Assembly: GCA_947464705.1 (NCBI GenBank)
Contig: CANHYD010000083.1
Location: 1 to 8,797 of the forward strand
Origin: Verrucomicrobiota bacterium
GTDB taxonomy: Bacteria > Verrucomicrobiota > Verrucomicrobiia > Limisphaerales > UBA9464
Length of the DNA stretch: 8,797 bases
Reading direction: 5' to 3'
In this document: one piece after another, positions 1 to 6,952 of the stretch
Layout of the letters: every line of letters begins with the position of its first letter
How positions within the stretch are numbered: position 1 is the first letter of the stretch
Notes under the pieces: generated by a model
Database searches by the model: none
The model's input: the letters and a program-made list of their open reading frames with translations, nothing else
What the model was told of the DNA's origin: nothing
Position numbers and translations under genes: made by a program

Positions 1-8
1 CCCAGTAA

Positions 9-317
9 GGCGATCGCTACCCCGTTCAGTTCGTCACCGAAGCCCAGTTGCTCACCCAACGGAATCCGGCCAAGGACGAAAAGAAAGAGGAGACCGAGAA
101 GTTCAACAAGGACTTCGCCGAGAAGCTCAAGAAGCAGCAGGAAAAACTGGCAGCCGAGCAATCGCGTGGCCGTTGGACCTATCTCGTCAGCAAGTGGACC
201 ATCGACTCCATTCTCAAGAACCGCTCCGAGCTGATGGTGGACCCCAAGAAGGACGCGGCTCCCGACAATGCGGACGCCCTGTCAGCACCGGTGGGCTTCC
301 CCAATTTGGGGCAGTGA
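9..317 (+). CDS. 3' end of a gene, possibly DUF4340-domain protein (partial, frame interrupted at left edge)
   Basis: The frame that ends at the TGA at 315-317 reads as a convincing protein back to about position 9, but a TAA lies in the same frame at 6-8. The only start-like codon after that stop is a TTG at 48, which has no ribosome binding site. The protein-like character begins before it (GDRYPVQFVTEAQLL), so the true start probably lies outside the window and the reading frame is broken near position 8-10. The visible part has a highly charged Lys/Glu-rich helix (EKFNKDFAEKLKKQQEKL), then a hydrophobic/aromatic strand-like end (RWTYLVSKWTIDSILKNRSELM) and a Pro/Ala-rich tail. The charged helix followed by a 'YLVSKWTIDSIL' end reminds me of the C-termini of DUF4340 proteins, which often sit next to gliding/ABC-transporter genes. 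That assignment is from memory and tentative. Confidence 0.5.
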   Translation, partial: GDRYPVQFVTEAQLLTQRNPAKDEKKEETEKFNKDFAEKLKKQQEKLAAEQSRGRWTYLVSKWTIDSILKNRSELMVDPKKDAAPDNADALSAPVGFPNLGQ

Positions 318-375
318 TTCCGAGGATCCCCTGATTCCCCAAGGCGTCCTCAATGGGCGCGCTCTCAGCACCGAC

Positions 376-410
376 AAAACCCCAACCGATGTTCAATCGG
401 CTGGGGTTTT
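376..410. terminator. Bidirectional Rho-independent terminator between convergent genes
   Basis: The stem AAAACCCCAACCGAT (376-390) pairs with ATCGGCTGGGGTTTT (396-410) across a 5-base loop, with a single A/C mismatch. It carries an A-tract on the left and a T-tract on the right, so it can stop transcription from both sides. It sits about 60 bases after the + strand gene ending at 317 and about 75 bases beyond the stop of the - strand glycosyltransferase. Confidence 0.88.
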
Positions 411-484
411 CTGTTGGAACAGCCAGGATCCAGAGTTCGATTCAGTCCCCGGGTTTTGGCGCCGGAAAAGCCCAACTCCCGAGG

Positions 485-1669
485 TCAATCACCCTGCCGG
501 GCCAACTGTGAGGCACGCGCCGTCGACAAAATACCGATCTCCTCGGCAGCCACCCGTCGGTGATCGTAGCGTTGAACAAATTCACGACCAGCCATCCCCC
601 GCTGGCGAGCCTCCTCGGGATGATCTAGCCAGTGCAGGACTCGGGCCGCCGTCGCCGGGATGTCCTTTTGCGGGACGAGATCCAGCTGGCCGGGAAACAC
701 GCTCCGGAAGACGGGCACTTCCATCGCCACCACCGGCAGACCCGCCGCCAGGAATTCATTGACCGACAACCCCCACCCTTCCTCGCGGGACAGGCTCAAA
801 CCGACTCGAGCCCGGGAAACCAAGGCAACCTTCTCGGACTCGGAGACCGGACCGGAACAGTGAACGGCACCCGCCAGGCCTGCCGCCTCGAATCGGGCCA
901 TCAATTCAGCCCGGTGCGGCCCCTCTCCGATCACCAGCAGTCGAGCACCCGGTCGGCGTTCACGAACCGCCTGCCAGAGGGGCACGGCATCGAAAACCCC
1001 TTTGTGCTCGTGAACCCGTCCCAGCAGCACCGCGTCAAACTCCTTCGGCAGGTCGACCGACAGCGGAATCCGCTCCAGATCAATGCCGTAGCCCGTGGCG
1101 AACGTCTTGCTGGGGCTGAGGCCCAGTTGGGATTCGAGGGCGTTGAAATCTTGGGCAATCAGCTCGGTGCCGCACAAGATCGCGTCGGCTTCTCGATTCA
1201 ACCACCGCGCCGTCGTCCTCTCCGAGAGGAAGTGCATGCGATCGAAAAGCCCCGCGGGCTGGCGCTGGTTGGAGAGGACGTGATGGATCTTCACCGTCAA
1301 GGCCGCCCGACACCGGCGCGCCAAAGTCCGTGCCGGCCCCACCTCATAGATGAACTGAGCGCACGCGAGAATGACGTCGTACTGCACCGGCAACCGGGTG
1401 AAATGGGCGGTGAGCATCCGCCAGGCAAAGGCCGGAAGGTACCGCCAGGTCTGCCCCAGATAACGATTCGGATCAAACAGGTCATCGCTGCTGATAAGCT
1501 GCGAGCGCGGATAGAGACTCTGGAAGACCGGCCAGGCGGAGCGGGCCACCAAGAAGTCCACCCGATGCCCGGCGGCGATCCAATGCTCCACCACACCCGC
1601 GAAATAAGTCTGCACGCCGGACACCGATCGGGCATCCAGCGCTGAGTTGTAGACGATCAGGATCCGCAC
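485..1669 (-). CDS. Glycosyltransferase family 4 (GT-B fold) protein
   Basis: This is a 394-residue cytoplasmic or membrane-associated sugar transferase of the GT4 (glycos_transf_1) type, expected to move a sugar from a nucleotide-sugar donor to a glycan or lipid-linked acceptor. The N-terminal Rossmann half starts MRILIVYNSA, with a Gly-rich acceptor-side loop (SVSGVQTYF, residues 15-23). The linker GYGID (203-207) leads into the donor-binding half: LLGRVHEHKG (215-224), LLVIGEGP (254-261) and the family's EX7E motif (E297 and E305 in EEGWGLSVNE). Length is normal for the family. The frame is open up to a TTG at 1744, but I chose the GTG at 1669 because the canonical beta-1 strand begins there and the extra 25 residues look like untranslated sequence. 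It is transcribed away from the rest of the cluster and ends at the terminator at 376-410. Donor and acceptor cannot be told from sequence. Confidence 0.93.
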   Translation of the reverse strand: MRILIVYNSALDARSVSGVQTYFAGVVEHWIAAGHRVDFLVARSAWPVFQSLYPRSQLISSDDLFDPNRYLGQTWRYLPAFAWRMLTAHFTRLPVQYDVILACAQFIYEVGPARTLARRCRAALTVKIHHVLSNQRQPAGLFDRMHFLSERTTARWLNREADAILCGTELIAQDFNALESQLGLSPSKTFATGYGIDLERIPLSVDLPKEFDAVLLGRVHEHKGVFDAVPLWQAVRERRPGARLLVIGEGPHRAELMARFEAAGLAGAVHCSGPVSESEKVALVSRARVGLSLSREEGWGLSVNEFLAAGLPVVAMEVPVFRSVFPGQLDLVPQKDIPATAARVLHWLDHPEEARQRGMAGREFVQRYDHRRVAAEEIGILSTARASQLARQGD

Positions 1670-1883
1670 CGGGCCGATCAAACCCGATTCCCCGAACACC
1701 TGCCAGCCTGCGAGTGCGCCTTTCCATGGGCAAAATGGGTTCAATGATCGTGCCTAGGCCGATTATCGATCTCCTGAGGACAACGCGTGACCTGCCGGTG
1801 GATCTGTTTTTTAAAGCCGAATGCATCAATGATGAATCAAAACGGTTGACTCCATCCAATGAGCACTATCCCCTTTTCGGTAG
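1670..1883. promoter_or_regulatory. Divergent intergenic region, presumed to hold promoters for both directions
   Basis: About 214 bases separate the glycosyltransferase start (- strand) from paralog A (+ strand), and both need a promoter here. On the + strand a TTGACT at 1846-1851 is a reasonable -35 box, but the best -10-like bases (CACTAT at 1864-1869, TATCCC at 1867-1872) are spaced too closely at 12 and 15 bases. On the - strand GATAAT (complement of 1763-1768) is a fair -10 box with no convincing -35. An AT-rich stretch lies around 1807-1845. I see no operator-like inverted repeat. The exact promoters are unresolved. Confidence 0.35.
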
Positions 1884-3023
1884 ATGCCCCCCCGGTTCCA
1901 GCAAACCACCCCTTGCTCCACCTCGGGCTGGGCCCTGCGCTGGATCCGTCTCGAACTCTCACGAAAACTCGAGCTGCTGACCCTGTTGTTGTTCCCCCTG
2001 GCTCAGGCCTCCGCGATGCAGGTTGAGGCCCCGCACAGCCCGTGGATTGGCCGCACGATGGCCATTTTGACCAACCGTCACGAGTTCACGCGCCTGGTCT
2101 TCTACGACGATGTGGAGAACGGGATGAAAATCGCCCAAGAGCGCCAGGCTCATCCAGACCGTTACCCGGAGGGATACTTTGCCAGCGGATTCATCGCTGC
2201 CAGCCAATCGAACACCTTCTACTTGCAGCCGGTCGAAATGCAGACCGACGGCAGTTGGGCGCCCCTGGCTGACAGCACGATTTACGGAAAATCCTATGAC
2301 CACTTCTGGATGCTGTCGCCGCCGGATTTAAGGCTCACCTCGAATGAAGACGGCAATTCGGAGGGATCGTCCGGAATTTTTAAGCAAAGCGTGATTGATG
2401 GAGCGGTGTGCTGTTTCCGAAAGGCCCTTTATCTCGGCATGGGTGAACTGGTGGGTGGCGACACCCCCATCGCCACGGACTGGAATCGCTTTGAGACGGT
2501 TACCCCTCTGGGCGGTCAGGTAACGGGTATTGTCACTGAAAGCGCTTCGGTGGTCCGAATCGACTACCGACTCGCAAAACATCCCACCTTCGAAGGCTGG
2601 GTTGAGGTAGACAAAGCATCTTGGACCAACTCCATCTTTCCCTCCCAAGTGGTCAACGCTTCACTCCGAGACGGAGGACGTTGGGGGCCTTTTTACGGGC
2701 GCTATTTTGCCGTCGACCTGGGTTCCACCAATTTCCCACGGGGATCCAGAGGCTACGTTCCCACCTTGTTCTTCGATCCCTCCTCCTTTCCCTCCTTGGG
2801 CACGAACGCGCTGCAAACAGTCATCTACCGACCCGACGAGATCCGGGTCATCAATCGAGACGGAGACCGGCGTGTTTATCCGAATAATCAGATCCCAACG
2901 ACGAGCAAGTCCAACAGTTGGATGGTGGCAATTACAATATTCGCTATCGCCAATTCTGCAGGATTGCTTTGGTACGCCTTCCAGATCACCCGAAAAAAAA
3001 TTAAAACTAGTGTCATATCATGA
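1884..3023 (+). CDS. Exported protein with C-terminal membrane anchor, unknown function (paralog A)
   Basis: I do not recognise this family. The 379-residue protein has a long basic N-region, a hydrophobic core (LLTLLLFPLA, 31-40) and a likely signal peptidase site after ASA (44). A large exported domain (about 50-340) follows, then one membrane segment (about 346-366) and a basic tail (RKKIK, 370-374). This predicts a protein outside the cytoplasm anchored at its C-terminus. It is homologous along its length to the protein at 5858-6952. Shared blocks include SPWIGRTMAILTNR (52-65), YDHFW (138-142), ALYLGMGEL (181-189), DWNRF (199-203), IDYRLAK (226-232), TNFPRGSRGYVP (282-293) and VYPNNQIP (331-338). 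It has a Cys-Cys pair (176-177) that paralog B lacks. The ATG at 1884 is the only ATG before the signal peptide; no Shine-Dalgarno is visible. Its stop overlaps the next gene's start (ATGA), so the two are probably co-translated. Confidence 0.85.
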   Translation: MPPRFQQTTPCSTSGWALRWIRLELSRKLELLTLLLFPLAQASAMQVEAPHSPWIGRTMAILTNRHEFTRLVFYDDVENGMKIAQERQAHPDRYPEGYFASGFIAASQSNTFYLQPVEMQTDGSWAPLADSTIYGKSYDHFWMLSPPDLRLTSNEDGNSEGSSGIFKQSVIDGAVCCFRKALYLGMGELVGGDTPIATDWNRFETVTPLGGQVTGIVTESASVVRIDYRLAKHPTFEGWVEVDKASWTNSIFPSQVVNASLRDGGRWGPFYGRYFAVDLGSTNFPRGSRGYVPTLFFDPSSFPSLGTNALQTVIYRPDEIRVINRDGDRRVYPNNQIPTTSKSNSWMVAITIFAIANSAGLLWYAFQITRKKIKTSVIS

Positions 3024-3442
3024 AATCATTAAGATACTGGATACTCCTATTGCCTGTGCTCGGAGGGCTTAGCGCAACCCTCATCGGTGCCAACGATTTT
3101 TCAGGCACCTGCTATATGAAATACTTCATGTGCTGCAACGACAAGCGCCCAATTTTCTATAAAAGCTTAACCAAATCAATCAACCCTTCAAAAACTGGGG
3201 GTTTCACGGAGGTTTTGGTGGATGTCGTAGGATATTCCAATCAATTATACTCCAGAATGACGATATCCAAAGAGATAAAGCAATACAAGAGTATTGCCCC
3301 GTACGATTTTGATTGCACTTATAGCGGTAAGGGTTGGGATAAATGGGGAAACCCCTATCCCGCCTACGCCCTGACGAAGTGGGTACAAAGTGTGGAAGGC
3401 GAAACGGAGGGACCCGACGGAGAGTGCAACCCTCAGCACTAA
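3020..3442 (+). CDS. Small Cys-rich secreted protein S1, unknown function
   Basis: This 140-residue protein has a clear signal peptide (MKSLRYW, then a hydrophobic run to about residue 24, with likely cleavage near GA/ND). The mature part holds five cysteines: C31, C38, C39, C99 and C136. Spacing matches the second small protein downstream: C31-x7-C39-N, then exactly 60 residues to C99, then a C-terminal Cys-Asn (136-137). Also shared are C-x-Y-x-G-x-G-x-D-x-W-G (99-110) and a Gly/Glu-rich EGETEGPDGECN ending (126-137). This implies two disulfides and an oxidising location outside the cytoplasm, with C38 left unpaired. Its ATG overlaps the stop of paralog A (ATGA at 3020-3023), which indicates translational coupling. 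Base composition is distinctly AT-richer than in the flanking glycan genes. I know of no matching family; a secreted structural, adhesin-like or effector role cannot be separated. Confidence 0.78.
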   Translation: MKSLRYWILLLPVLGGLSATLIGANDFSGTCYMKYFMCCNDKRPIFYKSLTKSINPSKTGGFTEVLVDVVGYSNQLYSRMTISKEIKQYKSIAPYDFDCTYSGKGWDKWGNPYPAYALTKWVQSVEGETEGPDGECNPQH

Positions 3443-3563
3443 GTAGCCCGACTCTTCGAAGTCTCAAGGCGCATTTTTCGGCCGATCGGCACACAATGCC
3501 ACCGTTTCCGTCACCTAGGCCCATTCAATCTTCATCCTCCGTCACAATAAAACAATTGACACA

Positions 3564-3986
3564 ATGAAACGAAAACTGAACCGCAGTCTTGCTATCATCG
3601 CTTCAATGACTCTGGCAGCGCCATTGTTTTTGACGGCCTCCAGCCGTGACGTAGTCGGTCCACCCAGCCCTTGCTGGGACAAATACTGGACCACCTGTAA
3701 TGGTGGACTACCCACACGAAACATCACCACCACCTACAATTCCACAACGAGGACGAACAGCTGGGGTGGATCTTCTATCAGCATTACTATTCCAAATGCA
3801 GCTAACAACGGAAACCCAGTTCCACAAATGCGAATTGGCAGCACTTATAAAGAAAAGATTCGAGGCCGATTCTCCTGTGTGTATGTCGGGGATGGCGTGG
3901 ATCAGTTTGGAACACAATTCTTCAATTTCGTTGCCGTACTTAAAGAAGACGGTGAAATGGACGGTGCTGGCGGATTCTGTAATTAA
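3564..3986 (+). CDS. Small Cys-rich secreted protein S2, unknown function, divergent paralog of S1
   Basis: This is also 140 residues, with a basic start (MKRKLNR) and hydrophobic segment giving a signal peptide to about residue 25-27. Four cysteines, C37, C45, C105 and C139, mirror S1: C37-x7-C45-N, 60 residues to C105, then the closing Cys-Asn at the very C-terminus. The block C-x-Y-x-G-x-G-x-D-x-F-G (105-116) and the ending EDGEMDGAGGFCN (128-140) align with S1. The rest has diverged strongly: residues 51-82 are rich in Thr, Ser and Asn, which could be a flexible or glycosylated stretch (inference). It lies 121 bases after S1 and before the terminator at 4057, so it is probably in the same transcript. 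No Shine-Dalgarno precedes the ATG. Composition is AT-rich like S1. No known family is recognised. Confidence 0.76.
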   Translation: MKRKLNRSLAIIASMTLAAPLFLTASSRDVVGPPSPCWDKYWTTCNGGLPTRNITTTYNSTTRTNSWGGSSISITIPNAANNGNPVPQMRIGSTYKEKIRGRFSCVYVGDGVDQFGTQFFNFVAVLKEDGEMDGAGGFCN

Positions 3987-4056
3987 TGGTTGTTCGTGAA
4001 TTACAAATCTCGGAGCGTTTCTTGCCGAAGAGGTTCATTTATACCCGCTGACCATC

Positions 4057-4098
4057 AAAGCCCGGAATCACCATGGGGCCATGGGATTCCGGGCTTTT
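4057..4098. terminator. Strong Rho-independent terminator after S2
   Basis: A perfect 13-base stem, AAAGCCCGGAATC (4057-4069) with GATTCCGGGCTTT (4085-4097), is followed by one more T (T-run 4095-4098). The 15-base loop contains the two copies of CCATGG. The A/T flanks make it usable from either direction. It ends the paralog A-S1-S2 unit and implies that the glycosyltransferase starting near 4173 has its own promoter in the 75 bases between, although I see no clear one. Confidence 0.88.
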
Positions 4099-4172
4099 CG
4101 CAGACGTCTCGGCCGAGAGAAACCGACCCATTGCTCACGGTGGCCCCCTGATCCGTGCCCACCCACCTCAGC

Positions 4173-5729
4173 ATGCCGCAATCGTCTCCTACTCATTCCC
4201 GACTTGCCTGGATGACTCCTCTGTTGTTCTGGGGCTTGGCAGGCACCCTACAGAGTTGGATTCAACCGGCAGGAATCTTCGAAGTGAACGAAGGCATCGA
4301 ACTGCTGAAGGTCGGAGTCTTGAAGCACGATGCCCTCTGGTTCCGCTCCATGTGGGACGACCAACCGGGCACCCTGATGTGGATCCTCTCGTGGATCTTC
4401 CATTGGACAGGTCCCAGTGTGATCGCTGGGCGATTTTTGGTGATGGCACTCAATGCGGGCCTCCTGGGTCTATTAGCGCGAACACTGGAAACCCGACTCG
4501 GCCGAGGGAGCAGTTTGGCTTTGGCACCACTTCTCCTGTCCGACTCGACAGTCCTCCAACTGATGGGTTCCGTGATGCTGGAACCTGCGAGTATCCCGTT
4601 CACATTGGGGGGCGCAGTCCTCTTCTGGAATCGACTCGACCGCCCAGGGGCTAGGACTAGTGCATTTTCCGGTGCTCTGACAGGCCTGGGTCTGGCGATC
4701 AAACTGACCGCCGTTTTGCCGGCCCAGGTAGCAGGTTGGGCCTACCTGTGGGCCCTCTGGGAGGCCCGGCTTCACCCGGATACCGCCATCCGACGTCGCC
4801 GCCTGCACCTCCAGGCCGCGATCCACGCCGGGACCGCGATCTTGGTTTGCTCCTGTGCCTACTGGCTGGGCAATTACGATCTGCGAATCCTCAGCCAATC
4901 CCACGTCGTGGGGGTGCTCAAGGCGCAACCTTTCAGCGAAAGCCTGCCTGCTGCCTTTTGGATTTCCGTCGGGGCTTGGATGTCGGCGCTACCCGCTTTG
5001 GCCCTGCTGCCAAGCAGCCTCATCGTCTGCCGGACCCACCCGACGCATCGCGCATGGACGCTGCCGTGGCTGGCCACGCTTCTGTCGACCACCGCGGTGT
5101 TTTCGATCTACCCGTTCTGGCACAATTATTACGTCATCCACTTCACCCTGCCGCTGGCGGCGATGGCGGCGCCGACTCTGGCCCTATTGATCCGCGGACT
5201 CCTCGCCCGTTTGCCCGCCTCGCCTCTCACACGGCCCACTCTCGTCGCAGCCACCATCGCCGGCTCGGCATGGATCCTGTCTGATTCCCTCGCGCTCTTC
5301 CGACGTCAGCCCAACGCGGACCGCTCCGCCGCTCTGCAGGAAACCCGCGTGCTGCTGTCCGAGTATCGAGAGGCGCTGGGTTCGGTATTCGCCAGCACTC
5401 CCCATCTGTACCTCTTCGAGAGCGGAGTCCTGCCCGTGAAAGGTTTGGAGGTGGTGGTGGAGAAGCGCCGGCAATGCGGGAACCTCACCCCGAAATCGGT
5501 CTTGGAAACCCTTCGGCAAGCTCCACCGGGCGCAATCATCGCCGATCCATCGCGTTCCAGCACGAGCATTTACAATCCCTTCAACCGCGAATTCCTAGAT
5601 TCGGGCTATTCGCTGATCCTTGAAAATGGCGCCGGAGAGGTATGGATCCGCAAGGACCTCGTCCAACGCCTCGGGATCACCCGTCGCCCCAACCGAACCG
5701 CCCGACTGATCGAAGAACTCAAGCTCTGA
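4173..5729 (+). CDS. Polytopic membrane glycosyltransferase, GT-C fold (ArnT/PMT, GT39-like)
   Basis: This is an integral inner-membrane sugar transferase of about 518 residues, expected to use a polyprenyl-phosphate-linked sugar and act on the periplasmic face. The N-terminus carries a membrane helix (about 14-30), then the family's first acidic loop (FEVNEG, 36-41) and the second loop motif WDDQPGTL (61-68), matching the D-x-x-x-P pattern (usual form DHKPP) of ArnT/PMT-like enzymes. I count roughly 9-11 hydrophobic segments. A PFWHNYY block resembles the HYY loop seen in this superfamily. The last ~110 residues form a soluble domain. The frame is open from a GTG at 4155, with ATGs at 4173 and 4212; I chose 4173, but 4155 cannot be excluded. 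The first acidic loop has Asn-Glu rather than the common Asp-Glu. It stands between the small secreted proteins and paralog B, so an exported protein or glycan could be the acceptor (inference). Confidence 0.85.
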   Translation: MPQSSPTHSRLAWMTPLLFWGLAGTLQSWIQPAGIFEVNEGIELLKVGVLKHDALWFRSMWDDQPGTLMWILSWIFHWTGPSVIAGRFLVMALNAGLLGLLARTLETRLGRGSSLALAPLLLSDSTVLQLMGSVMLEPASIPFTLGGAVLFWNRLDRPGARTSAFSGALTGLGLAIKLTAVLPAQVAGWAYLWALWEARLHPDTAIRRRRLHLQAAIHAGTAILVCSCAYWLGNYDLRILSQSHVVGVLKAQPFSESLPAAFWISVGAWMSALPALALLPSSLIVCRTHPTHRAWTLPWLATLLSTTAVFSIYPFWHNYYVIHFTLPLAAMAAPTLALLIRGLLARLPASPLTRPTLVAATIAGSAWILSDSLALFRRQPNADRSAALQETRVLLSEYREALGSVFASTPHLYLFESGVLPVKGLEVVVEKRRQCGNLTPKSVLETLRQAPPGAIIADPSRSSTSIYNPFNREFLDSGYSLILENGAGEVWIRKDLVQRLGITRRPNRTARLIEELKL

Positions 5730-5857
5730 AAAGGAACCAGAGCCTTTGAAAGAGATGTCTGCGTGGGGGCGAACACTTCGGGGGGCGCGCGGTTCTTTTT
5801 GGGAAACATCTGTTTCTCAAAACGCAGCAACCAAAACCACCGCGCCCCTCGCTCGCT

Positions 5858-6952
5858 ATGACCACCATACCCCACCGCTGTCCCTCGTTCTCTGGACTCA
5901 TCCGCCCACTCAGGGTCTGGGCATTCCTCCTAACGATCCTCTCCATTCACGCTCAGCAGACCTCCAGCCCTTGGATCAACCGCACCATGGCCCTGCTCAC
6001 CAACCGAGTGAATTTCACCCGTTTGGAATTCTACCAAGATGTCCCCCACGGAATCGAAAAAGCCCGACGCCACAAGGTCGACCCTCAGTGGCAACCGGAA
6101 GACAACCTGAGTTGGGGGCTCATTGCCGCACGACAACCAGGCACCTTCTTCGTCCTGAATGGGGCCTTGACCCCGGAGGGCGCCTTCATTCCCGACCCGG
6201 AACCCAAAGTTCGAGGCCAATCCTTCGATCATTACTGGTATGCTGACCCCCTCCGAATTTCGATCGCCACGCTGGAGGATGCTGAGGCGGATAGCCCCGA
6301 GGGAAAGACCGCCGCCTTCGTAAAAAATCACGCCAACAGCGCCATCGGAGTCACTCAAACCGCCCTTTATTTGGGCATGAGCGAATTGAGCATGGGCGAA
6401 CAACCGGTGGCCACGGCCTGGAACCGGTTTACCACCTCGACACCCATGGGAGGCAAGGCCGAGGGAATCGTTTCAGAAACACCCAACACCATCCGTATCG
6501 ACTATTCGCTGGCCAAGTTCGACGCCCAATTCTGGGTCGAATTGGACAAACCCGCACAACCGGACGGCAGGTTCCCCACGCGCGTGCGCCATTACCGGAA
6601 AATCCAAGGTCGCGTCACCGACCCGATCAAGGGGATGTACTACGCCTTCGACATCGGAACCACGAACTTCCCTAAGGGTTCCCGCGGCTACGTGCCCTCG
6701 ATGTTTATCGACCCCAACCCGCGCATCCCTGCCGGCGCTCCACCCTTCATGACCTTGATCTATAAGGCCGGTGAAATCTGGCAGATCTCCCGGGACGGCA
6801 AGGAGCAGATCTACCCCCCGAATCGTCAGCCGGACCGTTCGAATGCCGGTTCCTGGAAACTCAGTCTGGCACTGATCTTGACCCTCAATGCGCTCGGTTT
6901 CTGGGGCTACCGAATAATCCGGAAGAAAAAACAACGAAACGGGCCTCGCTGA
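5858..6952 (+). CDS. Exported protein with C-terminal membrane anchor, unknown function (paralog B)
   Basis: A 364-residue homologue of paralog A, with the same architecture: signal peptide (hydrophobic about 20-30, likely cleavage after HA at 32), exported domain, one C-terminal membrane segment (about 333-351) and a basic tail (RKKKQR, 355-360). By eye about half of the first 64 residues after the signal peptide are identical to A. Shared blocks include SPWINRTMALLTNR (37-50), FDHYW (123-127), ALYLGM (169-174), AWNRF (187-191), TPMGG (195-199), TNFPKGSRGYVP (269-280) and IYPPNRQP (318-325). Its only cysteine is C8, within the signal peptide, so the mature domain needs no disulfides, unlike A with its Cys-Cys pair. 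The ATG at 5858 is the only ATG ahead of the signal peptide; no Shine-Dalgarno is seen. It lies 128 bases after the membrane glycosyltransferase and 122 before the methyltransferase pair. Unlike A, no small Cys-rich gene follows. No known family is recognised. Confidence 0.87.
   Translation: MTTIPHRCPSFSGLIRPLRVWAFLLTILSIHAQQTSSPWINRTMALLTNRVNFTRLEFYQDVPHGIEKARRHKVDPQWQPEDNLSWGLIAARQPGTFFVLNGALTPEGAFIPDPEPKVRGQSFDHYWYADPLRISIATLEDAEADSPEGKTAAFVKNHANSAIGVTQTALYLGMSELSMGEQPVATAWNRFTTSTPMGGKAEGIVSETPNTIRIDYSLAKFDAQFWVELDKPAQPDGRFPTRVRHYRKIQGRVTDPIKGMYYAFDIGTTNFPKGSRGYVPSMFIDPNPRIPAGAPPFMTLIYKAGEIWQISRDGKEQIYPPNRQPDRSNAGSWKLSLALILTLNALGFWGYRIIRKKKQRNGPR

Noticed and set aside
632..1645. Long open frame on the + strand opposite the family-4 glycosyltransferase
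   Set aside because: It is antisense to a gene with clear GT4 motifs; its product is rich in Arg, Gln, His and Pro with no domain signal, as expected from the complement of GC-rich coding sequence.
3481..3490. GCCGATCGGC palindrome between S1 and S2
   Set aside because: A ten-base loopless palindrome is expected by chance in GC-rich DNA, and there is no second copy or nearby promoter to support an operator.
3556..3561. TTGACA as a -35 box for S2
   Set aside because: It lies two bases before the S2 start codon, so transcription would begin inside the gene, and no -10 box follows at 16-18 bases.
4473..4928. Open frames on the opposite strand of the membrane glycosyltransferase
   Set aside because: They overlap a gene with continuous hydrophobic segments and conserved loop motifs, and their products have no recognisable features.
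5735..5857. Possible hairpins between the membrane glycosyltransferase and paralog B
   Set aside because: The GGGCGCGCGGTT / AACCACCGCGCCC arms match only imperfectly over a long loop, and AGATGT/ACATCT is short and distant. Neither is convincing as a terminator.
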